DNA of 64,000 nt from Bradyrhizobium uaiense. GTDB taxonomy: Bacteria; Pseudomonadota; Alphaproteobacteria; Rhizobiales; Xanthobacteraceae. Made by a program: the position numbers and the translations under genes. The notes under the pieces are model-generated. The model made no database searches and had not been told where the DNA came from. It worked only from the letters and a program-made list of their open reading frames with translations. The stretch is taken from positions 1 to 64,000 of the forward strand of contig NZ_VKHP01000002.1 of the NCBI RefSeq assembly GCF_010811875.1, written 5' to 3'. Shown in pieces: positions 1 through 7,366 of this stretch (position 1 is the first letter of the stretch; each line of letters begins with the position of its first letter).

Positions 1-152
1 GGGGTAAGCCCCGGGCGAGATATTGCAGTGAGTCTCCCTTTCGCAAATCTCGATTGCGCACTTCATTGAGACTGGAGAGAGCATGCCGTGCGGCACCCCT
101 CTCCCTAACCCTCCCCCGCAAGGGGGGAGGGAGCCTGACTAGTGTGCTCACC
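1..152. repeat. Intergenic repeat, left copy of an inverted pair
   Basis: The window opens in non-coding DNA. It begins with GGGGTAAGCCCCGGGCGAGA and ends in a C-rich/G-rich hairpin (CCCTCCCCCGCAAGG followed by a G-run) just past the stop of the next gene. The reverse complement of 2420..2572 matches it along its length with small gaps, so the two copies face each other around the AbfD-like and TetR genes. The hairpin may also help end transcription of the minus-strand gene that stops at 153. Confidence 0.75.
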
Positions 153-1694
153 TTACGAGAGCGCCTCCTGCTCCAACGCCACCGCCGACGGCGTCGGCAC
201 TTCGCAGCCGGTGGCGCAGCAGCGGCCGGGTTGCTTCGACACCCGCTGCCCCTCGTCGACGAGGCCGCGGCCGAGCAGGTTCTCGACCAGCTCGGCCTTC
301 TCCATCACGGGATAGTTGCGCCAGATCTCGCGCTTCATCGCCTCGGGCGAGCCGCCGCCATGCAGCGAGATCACCGAGTACCAGCCGGCTTCGTGCGAGA
401 CGGTGAGGTCCTCGATCAACCGCGCCACCTCGGCGCGCTGCTCGGCCGGAATATCCGGACGCCCGCCCATCACGGCGGCGAGCGAAGCGCGCGTTTCCGG
501 ATTGTGGTCCTCGTCGGGACCCGGCAGCGCCACGATCAAGCCGCCGGAGACGTAATGCGCGACGCGGTGCATGTCGTAGATCTTGGTCGCGAGCAAGAGC
601 TTGCCGATGTTCGAGAACACCGCATCCGGCATCACCGATCCCGCCGGGTCCCTGGTGCAATAGACCGAGGACGCGACGCCGCAGGCATAGAAGCTCTCGG
701 TGATGGTGATCAGTTCGACCATCGCTTCGCGGATATGAGCGTGCTTCTCCGCGTCGAGCCCGTTGGCCTCGATCATCAACGCGCCGGCGCCGATCAGGAG
801 ATCCCCGAAGCCGGCGCGTGCGCCGATGCAGGAGTGGCGGTGATGCGTGGCGTAGGACGTGGTGAGGAAGCCGCCCTCCTCGGTCTCACCGGCGAGGAAG
901 ACGCGGTCGTGCGGCACGAACACGTCGTCGAAGATCACGACGCCGACCGACTGACCGTATTTCGCCGAGAATTTCGCCGCCGCGTCACCGGGCCGACCGG
1001 CCGGCCGCGCAACGATGGTGACGCCGGGCGCGTCGATCGGCACCGCGCAACAGACCGCAAAATCCTTGTCATCGGGCACATGGGTGCGGCACGGCATGAC
1101 CAGGAATTCGTGCATGTAGGGCGCGCCTGTCACGATCGCCTTGGTGCCGCGGATCACGATGCCGTCGGCGCGGCGCTCCTTGATGTGGACATAGACGTCC
1201 GGATTGGATTGCAAGCCGGGACGCTTGGAGCGGTCGCCCTTGGCATCGGTCATGGCGACGCCGAGCGTCAGGTCCTGGTCCTGCACCTCGTGCAGATAGT
1301 TGAGGAAGCGCTGGCTATAATCGGTGCCGTGACGGTCGTCGGTCAGTTTCGTTGACTGATAGAGCCCATTGAGCGCGTCATGGCTGAGATAGCGCTGGGC
1401 ACAGCCCGATGTCCTGCACACCAGCCGCACCGCCTCGAGCTTGTAGAGCAGGTCCTGCGAGCTCTCATTGATGTGGAGCATGCGGTTGACGGTCTTGCCG
1501 GAGGTCGCCTGCCGCGCCGTCATGATCGGCGCGTGCTCGGCGCGATGCGCGAAATCATAGGTCACGCCGACACCGGCAACACCCGGCGCCAGCAGCGGCT
1601 CGTCCGCGACGCTCGCCACGGCTTCGCCGTTGACGAACACCCGCGGCTTGTAGCGACGCAGGGATTCCCGGTAGTCCGCAGCCGTCATCAGCAT
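153..1694 (-). CDS. 4-hydroxybutyryl-CoA dehydratase/HpaB-family flavoprotein with altered Fe-S ligands
   Basis: This 513-residue protein matches the AbfD (4-hydroxybutyryl-CoA dehydratase/vinylacetyl-CoA isomerase) branch of the 4-hydroxyphenylacetate 3-monooxygenase family over its full length. Landmarks are the start MLMTAADYRESL, AMTDAKGDRS near 147 and the GVVIFDDVFVPHDRVF segment near 251. Clostridial AbfD binds a [4Fe-4S] cluster with Cys99, Cys103, His292 and Cys299. By my recalled alignment the equivalents here are Cys98, Tyr102, His285 and Ala292, so two ligands are missing. The C-terminal tail (about 488-498) carries CC and C instead. A flavin-dependent oxygenase or a cluster-free isomerase is therefore as likely as the dehydratase. 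The start has AAGGGAG upstream. It is divergent from a TetR gene 83 bp away, which probably controls it. Confidence 0.8.
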   Translation of the reverse strand: MLMTAADYRESLRRYKPRVFVNGEAVASVADEPLLAPGVAGVGVTYDFAHRAEHAPIMTARQATSGKTVNRMLHINESSQDLLYKLEAVRLVCRTSGCAQRYLSHDALNGLYQSTKLTDDRHGTDYSQRFLNYLHEVQDQDLTLGVAMTDAKGDRSKRPGLQSNPDVYVHIKERRADGIVIRGTKAIVTGAPYMHEFLVMPCRTHVPDDKDFAVCCAVPIDAPGVTIVARPAGRPGDAAAKFSAKYGQSVGVVIFDDVFVPHDRVFLAGETEEGGFLTTSYATHHRHSCIGARAGFGDLLIGAGALMIEANGLDAEKHAHIREAMVELITITESFYACGVASSVYCTRDPAGSVMPDAVFSNIGKLLLATKIYDMHRVAHYVSGGLIVALPGPDEDHNPETRASLAAVMGGRPDIPAEQRAEVARLIEDLTVSHEAGWYSVISLHGGGSPEAMKREIWRNYPVMEKAELVENLLGRGLVDEGQRVSKQPGRCCATGCEVPTPSAVALEQEALS

Positions 1695-1719
1695 GGCGCT
1701 TCTCCCTTGCTCATTTATT

Positions 1720-1749
1720 TTAGCACTGTTAAATTATTGAACACTGTTA
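1720..1749. promoter_or_regulatory. Candidate TetR operator between divergent genes
   Basis: The 83-bp gap between the AbfD-like gene and the TetR gene is AT-rich and holds two copies of the core CACTGTTA, at 1724-1731 and 1742-1749, 18 bp apart. Each core sits in an imperfect palindrome (TTAGCACTGTTAA at 1720-1732 and AACACTGTT at 1740-1748). Paired sites in a divergent promoter next to a TetR gene are what a self-regulated operator would look like. Binding is inferred. Confidence 0.5.
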
Positions 1750-1777
1750 GAATTGAGTCAAGAACGGATTCGGCCCG

Positions 1778-2398
1778 ATGCAGATGCGCGAGAGCAGGAA
1801 GGAAGCGGTCAGCCGCCACAAGCGGGAGTTGATCCTCGATGCGGCGCGCAGCGTGTTCGCCGAGGAAGGTCTCGAGGGCGCGAGCCTGCGCGCGATCGCG
1901 ACGCGGGCCGGCTACACCCCGGCTGCACTGTATTTCCACTTCGATTCAAAGGAAGCGATCTATGCCGAGGTGCTGCGGCAATCGCTGGCCTCGCTCGGCG
2001 AAGCCGTCGGCGCCGCGGTTGCGACGACACGCGGCGCCAAACAGAGGCTGCACGCGGCCGGCATGGGCTTCTTCCGCTACTACGCGGAGAACCCGCGCGA
2101 TCTCGATCTCGGCTTCTATCTATTCCGTGGCGGCATGAAGCCGGCCGGGCTCGGCCATGACCGCGACCATGCGCTGAACGCCGCGCTGGAGGCCGCGCTG
2201 CATCCGATTGCGGAAGCCGCCGAAGCGCTCGGCGCGTCCAGGCCGAAGGCGAATATGGTGATGGTGGACTGCTTCGCCCACGCAACCGGCCTGCTGCTGT
2301 TGTTGCACACCGGCCGCATCAGGATGTTCGGCGCCTCGGCCCCCGACATGATGGACGCCTATCTGCGCGAGAAGATCGCACAGCTCGCCAGGGAGTGA
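1778..2398 (+). CDS. TetR/AcrR family transcriptional regulator
   Basis: A 206-residue TetR-family regulator. The N-terminal helix-turn-helix covers about residues 12-58, with FAEEGLEGASLRAIATRAGYT and then the family signature AALYFHFDSKEAIYAEVL. The rest is a helical ligand-binding domain that I cannot assign to a ligand. It is divergent from the AbfD-like flavoprotein gene and shares its short AT-rich promoter gap, so it most likely represses that gene and itself in response to the substrate or CoA ester. Length is normal for the family. The ribosome binding site before the ATG is weak. Confidence 0.9.
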   Translation: MQMRESRKEAVSRHKRELILDAARSVFAEEGLEGASLRAIATRAGYTPAALYFHFDSKEAIYAEVLRQSLASLGEAVGAAVATTRGAKQRLHAAGMGFFRYYAENPRDLDLGFYLFRGGMKPAGLGHDRDHALNAALEAALHPIAEAAEALGASRPKANMVMVDCFAHATGLLLLLHTGRIRMFGASAPDMMDAYLREKIAQLARE

Positions 2399-2774
2399 GT
2401 TCACCTCACGTGAGGGACGCACCAGCGGTAGGGTTCCCTCCCCCCTTGCGGGGGAGGGTTGGGGAGAGGGGTACCACACGGGTGCTCTCTCGTTTGAATC
2501 TCAACGGCGCGCGACCGAGATTGCGATAGCGACGCTTCGATCAACTATCTCGCCCGGGGCTTACCCCTCTCCCCAACCCTCCCCCGCAAGGGGGAGGGAG
2601 CCTGACCAGCGTGCTCGCCTCACGTTGCAGCGACAGGCGCGGTCAGTCAGCGTCATTCCGGGGCGATGCGAAGCATCGAACCTCAGGTGCGCAATTGCGC
2701 ACCGGGGAATCTCGAGATTCCACAATTCGCAATTGCGAATTGGGGTTCGCTTCGCGCCCCGGAATGACCTTCGG
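2399..2774. repeat. Gene-free stretch of three stacked intergenic repeats
   Basis: These 376 bases hold no gene. 2420-2572 is the inverted copy of the repeat at 1-152 and ends in TCTCGCCCGGGGCTTACCCC. 2563-2625 is a further partial copy in the same orientation as the left one. 2651-2768 is a different inverted repeat whose ends read CGTCATTCCGGGGCG and CGCCCCGGAATGAC, with an internal GCGCAATTGCGC palindrome. The last type recurs at 33993-34120. No transposase or mobility gene accompanies them. Confidence 0.75.
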
Positions 2775-3569
2775 TCACTTTCCGTGGCTCTCGCGCATCT
2801 TGGCCTGGATCTTGGCCATGCCGCCGATCCAGCGGTCGTAGTTCTCGGTCTTCTTGCGCATGTAGCCGAGCACCTGCGGGTGCGGCAGGATCAGGAAGGT
2901 TTCCTGCTCGATGCCCTTGAGCGCGTCCTGCGCGACCTGCTCCGCGGTCAGATCGCCGTCGCCGGATTGCGGGCCCTTCGGGATCGAGCGCAGCATGTTG
3001 GTGTCGACGCCCTGCGGGCAGAGGATCGAGACCTTGATGTTGTCGGCGCGGTGCGAGATCGCGAGGTTCTCGGCAAAGCCGACCGCGGCATGCTTGGTGG
3101 TGGAGTAAGCGGGACTGCCGACCTGCGACAGCAGGCCCGCGGCGGAGATCGTATTGAGGAAATAGCCCTCGCCGCGCGCCTTCATGCGCGGCACCAGATG
3201 CCGCGCCGCATAGACATGCGCCATCACATGGATCGCCCAGCTCCGCGACCACGGCTCGTCCGAGGTGCCGCCGGCATTTTTCGACAGCGGATCGAAGCCG
3301 CCGCCGATGCCGGCATTGGAGCAGAACAGCGCGATCGGGCCGAACATGCGCTCGGTCTCCTCGATCACGTGCAGGATGTTCTTCTCCTGACCGACATCGC
3401 ATTTGAACGCGGCGCCGCCGACCGAGGCCGCGACCTTCTCGGCCGCTGCATGATCGAGATCGACGACCACGACCTTGGATGCGCCGGCGGCGTGGAACGC
3501 CTCGCACAGCGCCTTGCCGATGCCATTGCCACCGCCGGTGACCACCACCACTTTCCCTGCCACCTGCAT
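2775..3569 (-). CDS. SDR family NAD(P)-dependent oxidoreductase
   Basis: A 264-residue classical short-chain dehydrogenase/reductase. The cofactor glycine motif TGGGNGIG lies near residue 12, the acidic residue after beta-2 (VVVDLDH) favours NAD(H), NAG is near 86, and the catalytic YSTTK is near 155. Such enzymes oxidise or reduce alcohol/carbonyl substrates; the substrate cannot be told. The upstream ATG at 3575 follows GGAGG with no spacer, while the ATG at 3569 has a 6-base spacer, so 3569 is preferred. The gene stands alone between two repeat-rich gaps. Confidence 0.9.
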   Translation of the reverse strand: MQVAGKVVVVTGGGNGIGKALCEAFHAAGASKVVVVDLDHAAAEKVAASVGGAAFKCDVGQEKNILHVIEETERMFGPIALFCSNAGIGGGFDPLSKNAGGTSDEPWSRSWAIHVMAHVYAARHLVPRMKARGEGYFLNTISAAGLLSQVGSPAYSTTKHAAVGFAENLAISHRADNIKVSILCPQGVDTNMLRSIPKGPQSGDGDLTAEQVAQDALKGIEQETFLILPHPQVLGYMRKKTENYDRWIGGMAKIQAKMRESHGK

Positions 3570-3630
3570 GGCCATCCTCCCGATATCTTTGCTTGCACAC
3601 TGTCGATTTGCTCACCCACCCCTGTGTGTC

Positions 3631-3756
3631 CCGTCATCCTGAGGTGCGAGCCTTGCGCCGCACTTGCGCCGCTGGGCGAGCCTCGAAGGATGCACGGCCC
3701 GGCTGGTGGCCGTCGACCCTCCGAGACGCGCGTGCCGCGCTCCTCAGGGTGACGGG
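3631..3756. repeat. Intergenic inverted repeat
   Basis: The ends CCGTCATCCTGAGG and CCTCAGGGTGACGG form a long imperfect inverted repeat in the gap between the SDR gene and the hemolysin III-like gene. It resembles the other CGTCAT-type repeats in this window in layout but not in inner sequence. Confidence 0.6.
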
Positions 3757-3815
3757 ACAAGGCGGAGCGGGTATCACGAAACATGATAGCCCATCCGCGG
3801 CGGATGGCGAGAACT

Positions 3816-4511
3816 TCAGCTCGCCAGCACGACGTCGAACACCGCCGTGTAGTGGCAGGCGGCCCCGAGCAGCACGAAGCAGTGCCAGATCGCGTTCTGG
3901 AAGCGCAGCCGCCGCCAGGAGTGGAAGATCACGCCGAGGCTGTAGAGGATGCCGCCCGCCAGCACGAAGCCGAGCGCCATCGCCGGCAGCGCCTTGACGA
4001 CGCGGTCGTAGAGCATGACGCCGCTCCAGCCCATCGCGAGATAAAGCCCGACCGACAGCCGGTCGAAGCGGCCGGGATAGGCGAGCTTCAGCCAGATCCC
4101 GACGATCGCCACGCACCACACGCCGACCAGCAGCGCGATCGCGAAAGTGCTGTCCTTCAGTTCCACGATGAACGGCGTATAGGTCGCGGCAATCAACAGA
4201 TAGATCGCCGAGTGATCGAAGCGCCGCAGGATCCATTTGGCGCGCGACACCGGCCAGAGGTTATAGGTCGCCGACAGCATCAGCATCGCGAGCAGGCCCG
4301 CGACATAGACCGACACCACGGCAACATCGAACGGACCGGCATAGACTGCGGTCAGCACGATCAGCGCGGTGGCGGCAATCAGCCCGAAAGCGACGCCGAC
4401 GAGATGGACGACGCCGTCGGCGATCAGCTCGGCGCGGTCGTAGTTCCACAACGCGGCGCCGGCCGCGTGGATCGAGGTCGAGGCAAGTTGCTTCAGGCGG
4501 AAGACCGTCAT
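3816..4511 (-). CDS. Hemolysin III / PAQR family membrane protein
   Basis: A 231-residue integral membrane protein of the hemolysin III (YqfA/TrhA, PAQR) family. It has about seven hydrophobic helices and the family's conserved polar residues: ELIADGVVHLVG near 28, SATYNLWP near 80, RRFDHSAIYLLIAATYTP near 93, and the C-terminal FHSWRRLRFQNAIWHCFVLLGA with conserved His. Bacterial members have a poorly defined role in membrane lipid homeostasis and are not proven hemolysins here. The start at 4511 begins MTVFRLKQLAS. It is divergent from ycjX. Confidence 0.85.
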   Translation of the reverse strand: MTVFRLKQLASTSIHAAGAALWNYDRAELIADGVVHLVGVAFGLIAATALIVLTAVYAGPFDVAVVSVYVAGLLAMLMLSATYNLWPVSRAKWILRRFDHSAIYLLIAATYTPFIVELKDSTFAIALLVGVWCVAIVGIWLKLAYPGRFDRLSVGLYLAMGWSGVMLYDRVVKALPAMALGFVLAGGILYSLGVIFHSWRRLRFQNAIWHCFVLLGAACHYTAVFDVVLAS

Positions 4512-4684
4512 GCAGGCTTTCCTGTGGGCCGATGGACGATAGGTCGCGCGGGCAATTCCCTTGCAATCCCTCGCCTGCAAAGGCGCCGGAAATGTGAAGC
4601 TTGATTTTGGCCCGATAATCGCCACCTTGCGGGTGATCGCCCGCCCATTTTGGTCCCTCCTGCCGACTCTTTCCTTAACCCTCC

Positions 4685-6148
4685 ATGCCCTCCAGGTTTC
4701 GAGATATCGTCGAGGAAGCGCGTCTCTCGGCGCGGGCACTGCTCGACTATAGCGAGGGTTTCTTCAACCCGACGGTGCGGCTCGGCGTCACCGGCCTGTC
4801 GCGCGCCGGCAAGACCGTGTTCATCACCGCGCTGGTGCATGGCCTGACCCGCGGCGGCCGCTTCCCGGTGTTCGAGGCCTACGCCTCGGGGCGGATCGCA
4901 CGCGCTTACCTCGCTCCGCAGCCCGACGATGCGGTGCCGCGCTTCGCCTATGAGAACCATGTCCGTACATTGGTCGAGGAGCGGCGCTGGCCGAGCTCGA
5001 CCACCGACATCTCCGAGCTGCGGCTGGTGATCGAGTATCAGCGGCAAAATGGCGCAGACCGCAAGCTCACCCTCGACATCGTCGACTATCCCGGCGAGTG
5101 GCTGCTCGACCTGCCGCTGCTGAACAAGAGCTACGAGCAATGGTCGGCGGACAGCCTCGCGCTGTCGCGCGAGGCGCTGCGCGCAAAACTCGCGGCGCCC
5201 TGGCACGCACACCTCACGACGCTGAAGCCCGAGGCCAAAGCGGTCGAGCAGGCTGCGCTCACCGCAGCAAGACTGTTCACCGATTATCTGCGCGCCTGCC
5301 GCGACGAACGTTTCGCGATGAGCCTGTTGCCGCCCGGCCGTTTCCTGATGCCAGGCAACCTCGCCGACACGCCGGCGCTGACCTTTGCGCCACTCGACGT
5401 GCCCGTGGACGAGAGCGCGCCCGACGGCTCGCTGTGGGCGATGATGCGGCGGCGTTACGAGTCCTACAAGGACGTCGTGGTGCGGCCGTTCTTCCGCGAT
5501 CACTTCGCGCGGCTCGATCGCCAGATCGTGCTCGCCGATGCGCTTGCCGCATTCAATGCCGGCCCCGAGGCGCTGCACGACCTCGAGGCCGCGCTCGCCG
5601 GCATCCTCGACTGCTTCCGGATCGGTCGCAGCACGATCGTGAGCGCGCTGTTCCGCCCGCGCATCGACCGCATCCTGTTCGCAGCGACCAAGGCCGACCA
5701 TCTGCACCACCAGAGCCATGACCGGCTCGAGGCCGTGCTGCGGCGGATCGTAGCGAAGGCCGCCGAGCGCGCCGAATATGCCGGCGCCGACATCGACGTG
5801 GTGGCACTCGCCGCGGTGCGCGCCACGCGCGAGGCGCAGGTCGCACGCGGCCGCGACCGGCTGCCGTCGATCCTCGGCACGCCGGCGCCGGGCGAAGTCG
5901 CCAACGGCGAGACGCTGGACGGCGAGACCGAGGTCGCGACGTTTCCCGGCGACCTGCCCGACAATCCGGAGGAGCTGTTCAACGGCGGATTCCGCGGCCT
6001 CTCGAGCTCAGGTGCCGAGGCCGCCGACTATCGTTTCCTGCGCTTCCGCCCGCCGAAGCTGGAACGAAATGGCGATGCGGAGCCGGCGCTGCCTCACATC
6101 CGCCTTGACCGCGCCCTCCAGTTCCTGATCGGAGACAAACTGCAATGA
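4685..6148 (+). CDS. ycjX: YcjX family P-loop protein
   Basis: A 487-residue YcjX-like (DUF463) protein. A Walker A-type P-loop is clear near residue 37 (GLSRAGKTVF), followed by ALVHGLTRGGRFP. DIVDYPGEWLLDLPLL near 133 is the family's switch/Walker B region. YcjX proteins are nucleotide-binding and linked to stress responses; the precise activity is not settled. Its stop overlaps the ATG of the next gene by 4 bp, so the two are translationally coupled, and the ycjX-ycjF order is the usual one. Confidence 0.92.
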   Translation: MPSRFRDIVEEARLSARALLDYSEGFFNPTVRLGVTGLSRAGKTVFITALVHGLTRGGRFPVFEAYASGRIARAYLAPQPDDAVPRFAYENHVRTLVEERRWPSSTTDISELRLVIEYQRQNGADRKLTLDIVDYPGEWLLDLPLLNKSYEQWSADSLALSREALRAKLAAPWHAHLTTLKPEAKAVEQAALTAARLFTDYLRACRDERFAMSLLPPGRFLMPGNLADTPALTFAPLDVPVDESAPDGSLWAMMRRRYESYKDVVVRPFFRDHFARLDRQIVLADALAAFNAGPEALHDLEAALAGILDCFRIGRSTIVSALFRPRIDRILFAATKADHLHHQSHDRLEAVLRRIVAKAAERAEYAGADIDVVALAAVRATREAQVARGRDRLPSILGTPAPGEVANGETLDGETEVATFPGDLPDNPEELFNGGFRGLSSSGAEAADYRFLRFRPPKLERNGDAEPALPHIRLDRALQFLIGDKLQ

Positions 6149-7176
6149 ACGAGAAGACGCCCCCGCGGCGGCCGGCGACGTTCAAGCTCAACGATCCCGG
6201 CGTGGTCGTGATGGATCCGGACGCGGCCAGCCGTCTCACCCACGGCACGATCCAGATCGTTCCCGAGGTAGAGCCGGCGCAGCTCCCTGTGCCGGTCGAT
6301 GCACCGCTGGTGCCCGCGCGCCGCGGCTTTCGCTGGGGCACGCTGTTCTGGAGCGCAGTCGCGGGCCTCGTGGTGCTCGGCACCGGGCTTGGCGTCCTCA
6401 ATCTGGTCGAGGATCTGTTCGCACGCAACGAAGGGCTCGGCTTCCTCGGGCTGGCGCTTGCCGTCATCGCCACGGTGGCGCTCGCGGTCGTCACCACCCG
6501 CGAGCTCGTCGGCCTGGCGCGGCTGGCGACCATCGAGAAGCTGCATCTGCGCGCCGCGGAAGTGCTGATCAGCGATGACCGCGCTGCCAGCCGCGCCATC
6601 GTTGCCGATCTGCTCAAGCTCGCGCACCGGACACCGCAGCTCGCCCGCGCCCGCAGCGCGCTGCAGAGCCACACCGATGATATCATCGACGGCGCCGACA
6701 TGATCCGCCTCGCCGAGCGCGAGCTGATGACGCCGCTCGACGAGGAGGCACGGCGGCTGGTGTCGTCAGCGGCGCAGCGCGTCTCGGTGGTCACCGCAGT
6801 CAGCCCGCGCGCGCTGTTCGACGTGCTGTTCGTGTTCGTGGCAAGCTTGCGGATGATCCGGCAGCTGGCGCGGCTCTATGGTGGCCGGCCGGGCGCGCTC
6901 GGCATGATCCGCCTGCTGCGCCATGTGATCGCGCATCTGGCGATCACCGGCGGCATGGCTGCGAGCGACAGCCTGATCCAGCAGATGCTCGGCCACGGCA
7001 TCGCGGCGAAACTGTCACAGCGCCTCGGCGAAGGCATGCTCAACGGGCTGTTGACCGCCCGCCTCGGCCTCGCCGCGATCGACGTCACCCGCCCGCTCCC
7101 GTTCAACGCCCTGCCGCGCCCCGCGCTGACCGATCTGGCGAAGGATTTGATCCGCAAGCGCGAGGAAGAGGAATAG
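6145..7176 (+). CDS. ycjF: YcjF family inner-membrane protein (DUF697)
   Basis: A 343-residue YcjF/TIGR01620 protein. After a Pro-rich cytoplasmic N-terminus come two membrane helices around residues 70-90 and 96-116, then a helical domain with a hydrophobic segment near 220-250 and an Ala/Gly-rich DUF697 core (HVIAHLAITGGMAASDSLIQQMLG) up to about 300. It begins inside the ycjX stop (ATGA overlap) and is almost certainly co-transcribed and co-functional with it. The molecular role is unknown. Confidence 0.9.
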   Translation: MNEKTPPRRPATFKLNDPGVVVMDPDAASRLTHGTIQIVPEVEPAQLPVPVDAPLVPARRGFRWGTLFWSAVAGLVVLGTGLGVLNLVEDLFARNEGLGFLGLALAVIATVALAVVTTRELVGLARLATIEKLHLRAAEVLISDDRAASRAIVADLLKLAHRTPQLARARSALQSHTDDIIDGADMIRLAERELMTPLDEEARRLVSSAAQRVSVVTAVSPRALFDVLFVFVASLRMIRQLARLYGGRPGALGMIRLLRHVIAHLAITGGMAASDSLIQQMLGHGIAAKLSQRLGEGMLNGLLTARLGLAAIDVTRPLPFNALPRPALTDLAKDLIRKREEEE

Positions 7177-7206
7177 CTCTTCTTTTTTCCGCCCAAAGCG
7201 GCGCCC

Positions 7207-7366
7207 ATTGCTGCGCCCTCTCCCCTTGTGGGAGAGGGCAGCTCAGTTGCTTGTCACAGGCTCACTTGGGTGAGGGGTTCTCTCCACGCGCACCTCGCCC
7301 GCGGAGAGAGACCCCTCATCCGGCAGCCTTCGGCTGCCACCTTCTCCCACAAGGGGAGAAGGTGAT
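7207..7366. repeat. Intergenic repeat with two hairpins
   Basis: A perfect 10-bp stem (GCCCTCTCCC, 7215-7224, with GGGAGAGGGC, 7230-7239) lies after the ycjF stop and may terminate it. A second inverted unit follows, with TTCTCCCACAAGGGGAGAAG near 7342-7361 and the hairpin GGCAGCC..GGCTGCC around 7321. The right half overlaps the 3' end of the next minus-strand gene. Confidence 0.65.

Noticed and set aside
54..1355. Open frame of 433 codons on the plus strand
   Set aside because: It is antisense to the AbfD-like gene, rich in Arg/His as expected of a shadow frame in high-GC DNA, and matches no family.
1..2625. Calling the repeat-flanked pair a transposon
   Set aside because: No transposase, integrase or target-site duplication could be seen in the window; the repeats are of a type that is common between genes in this genome.
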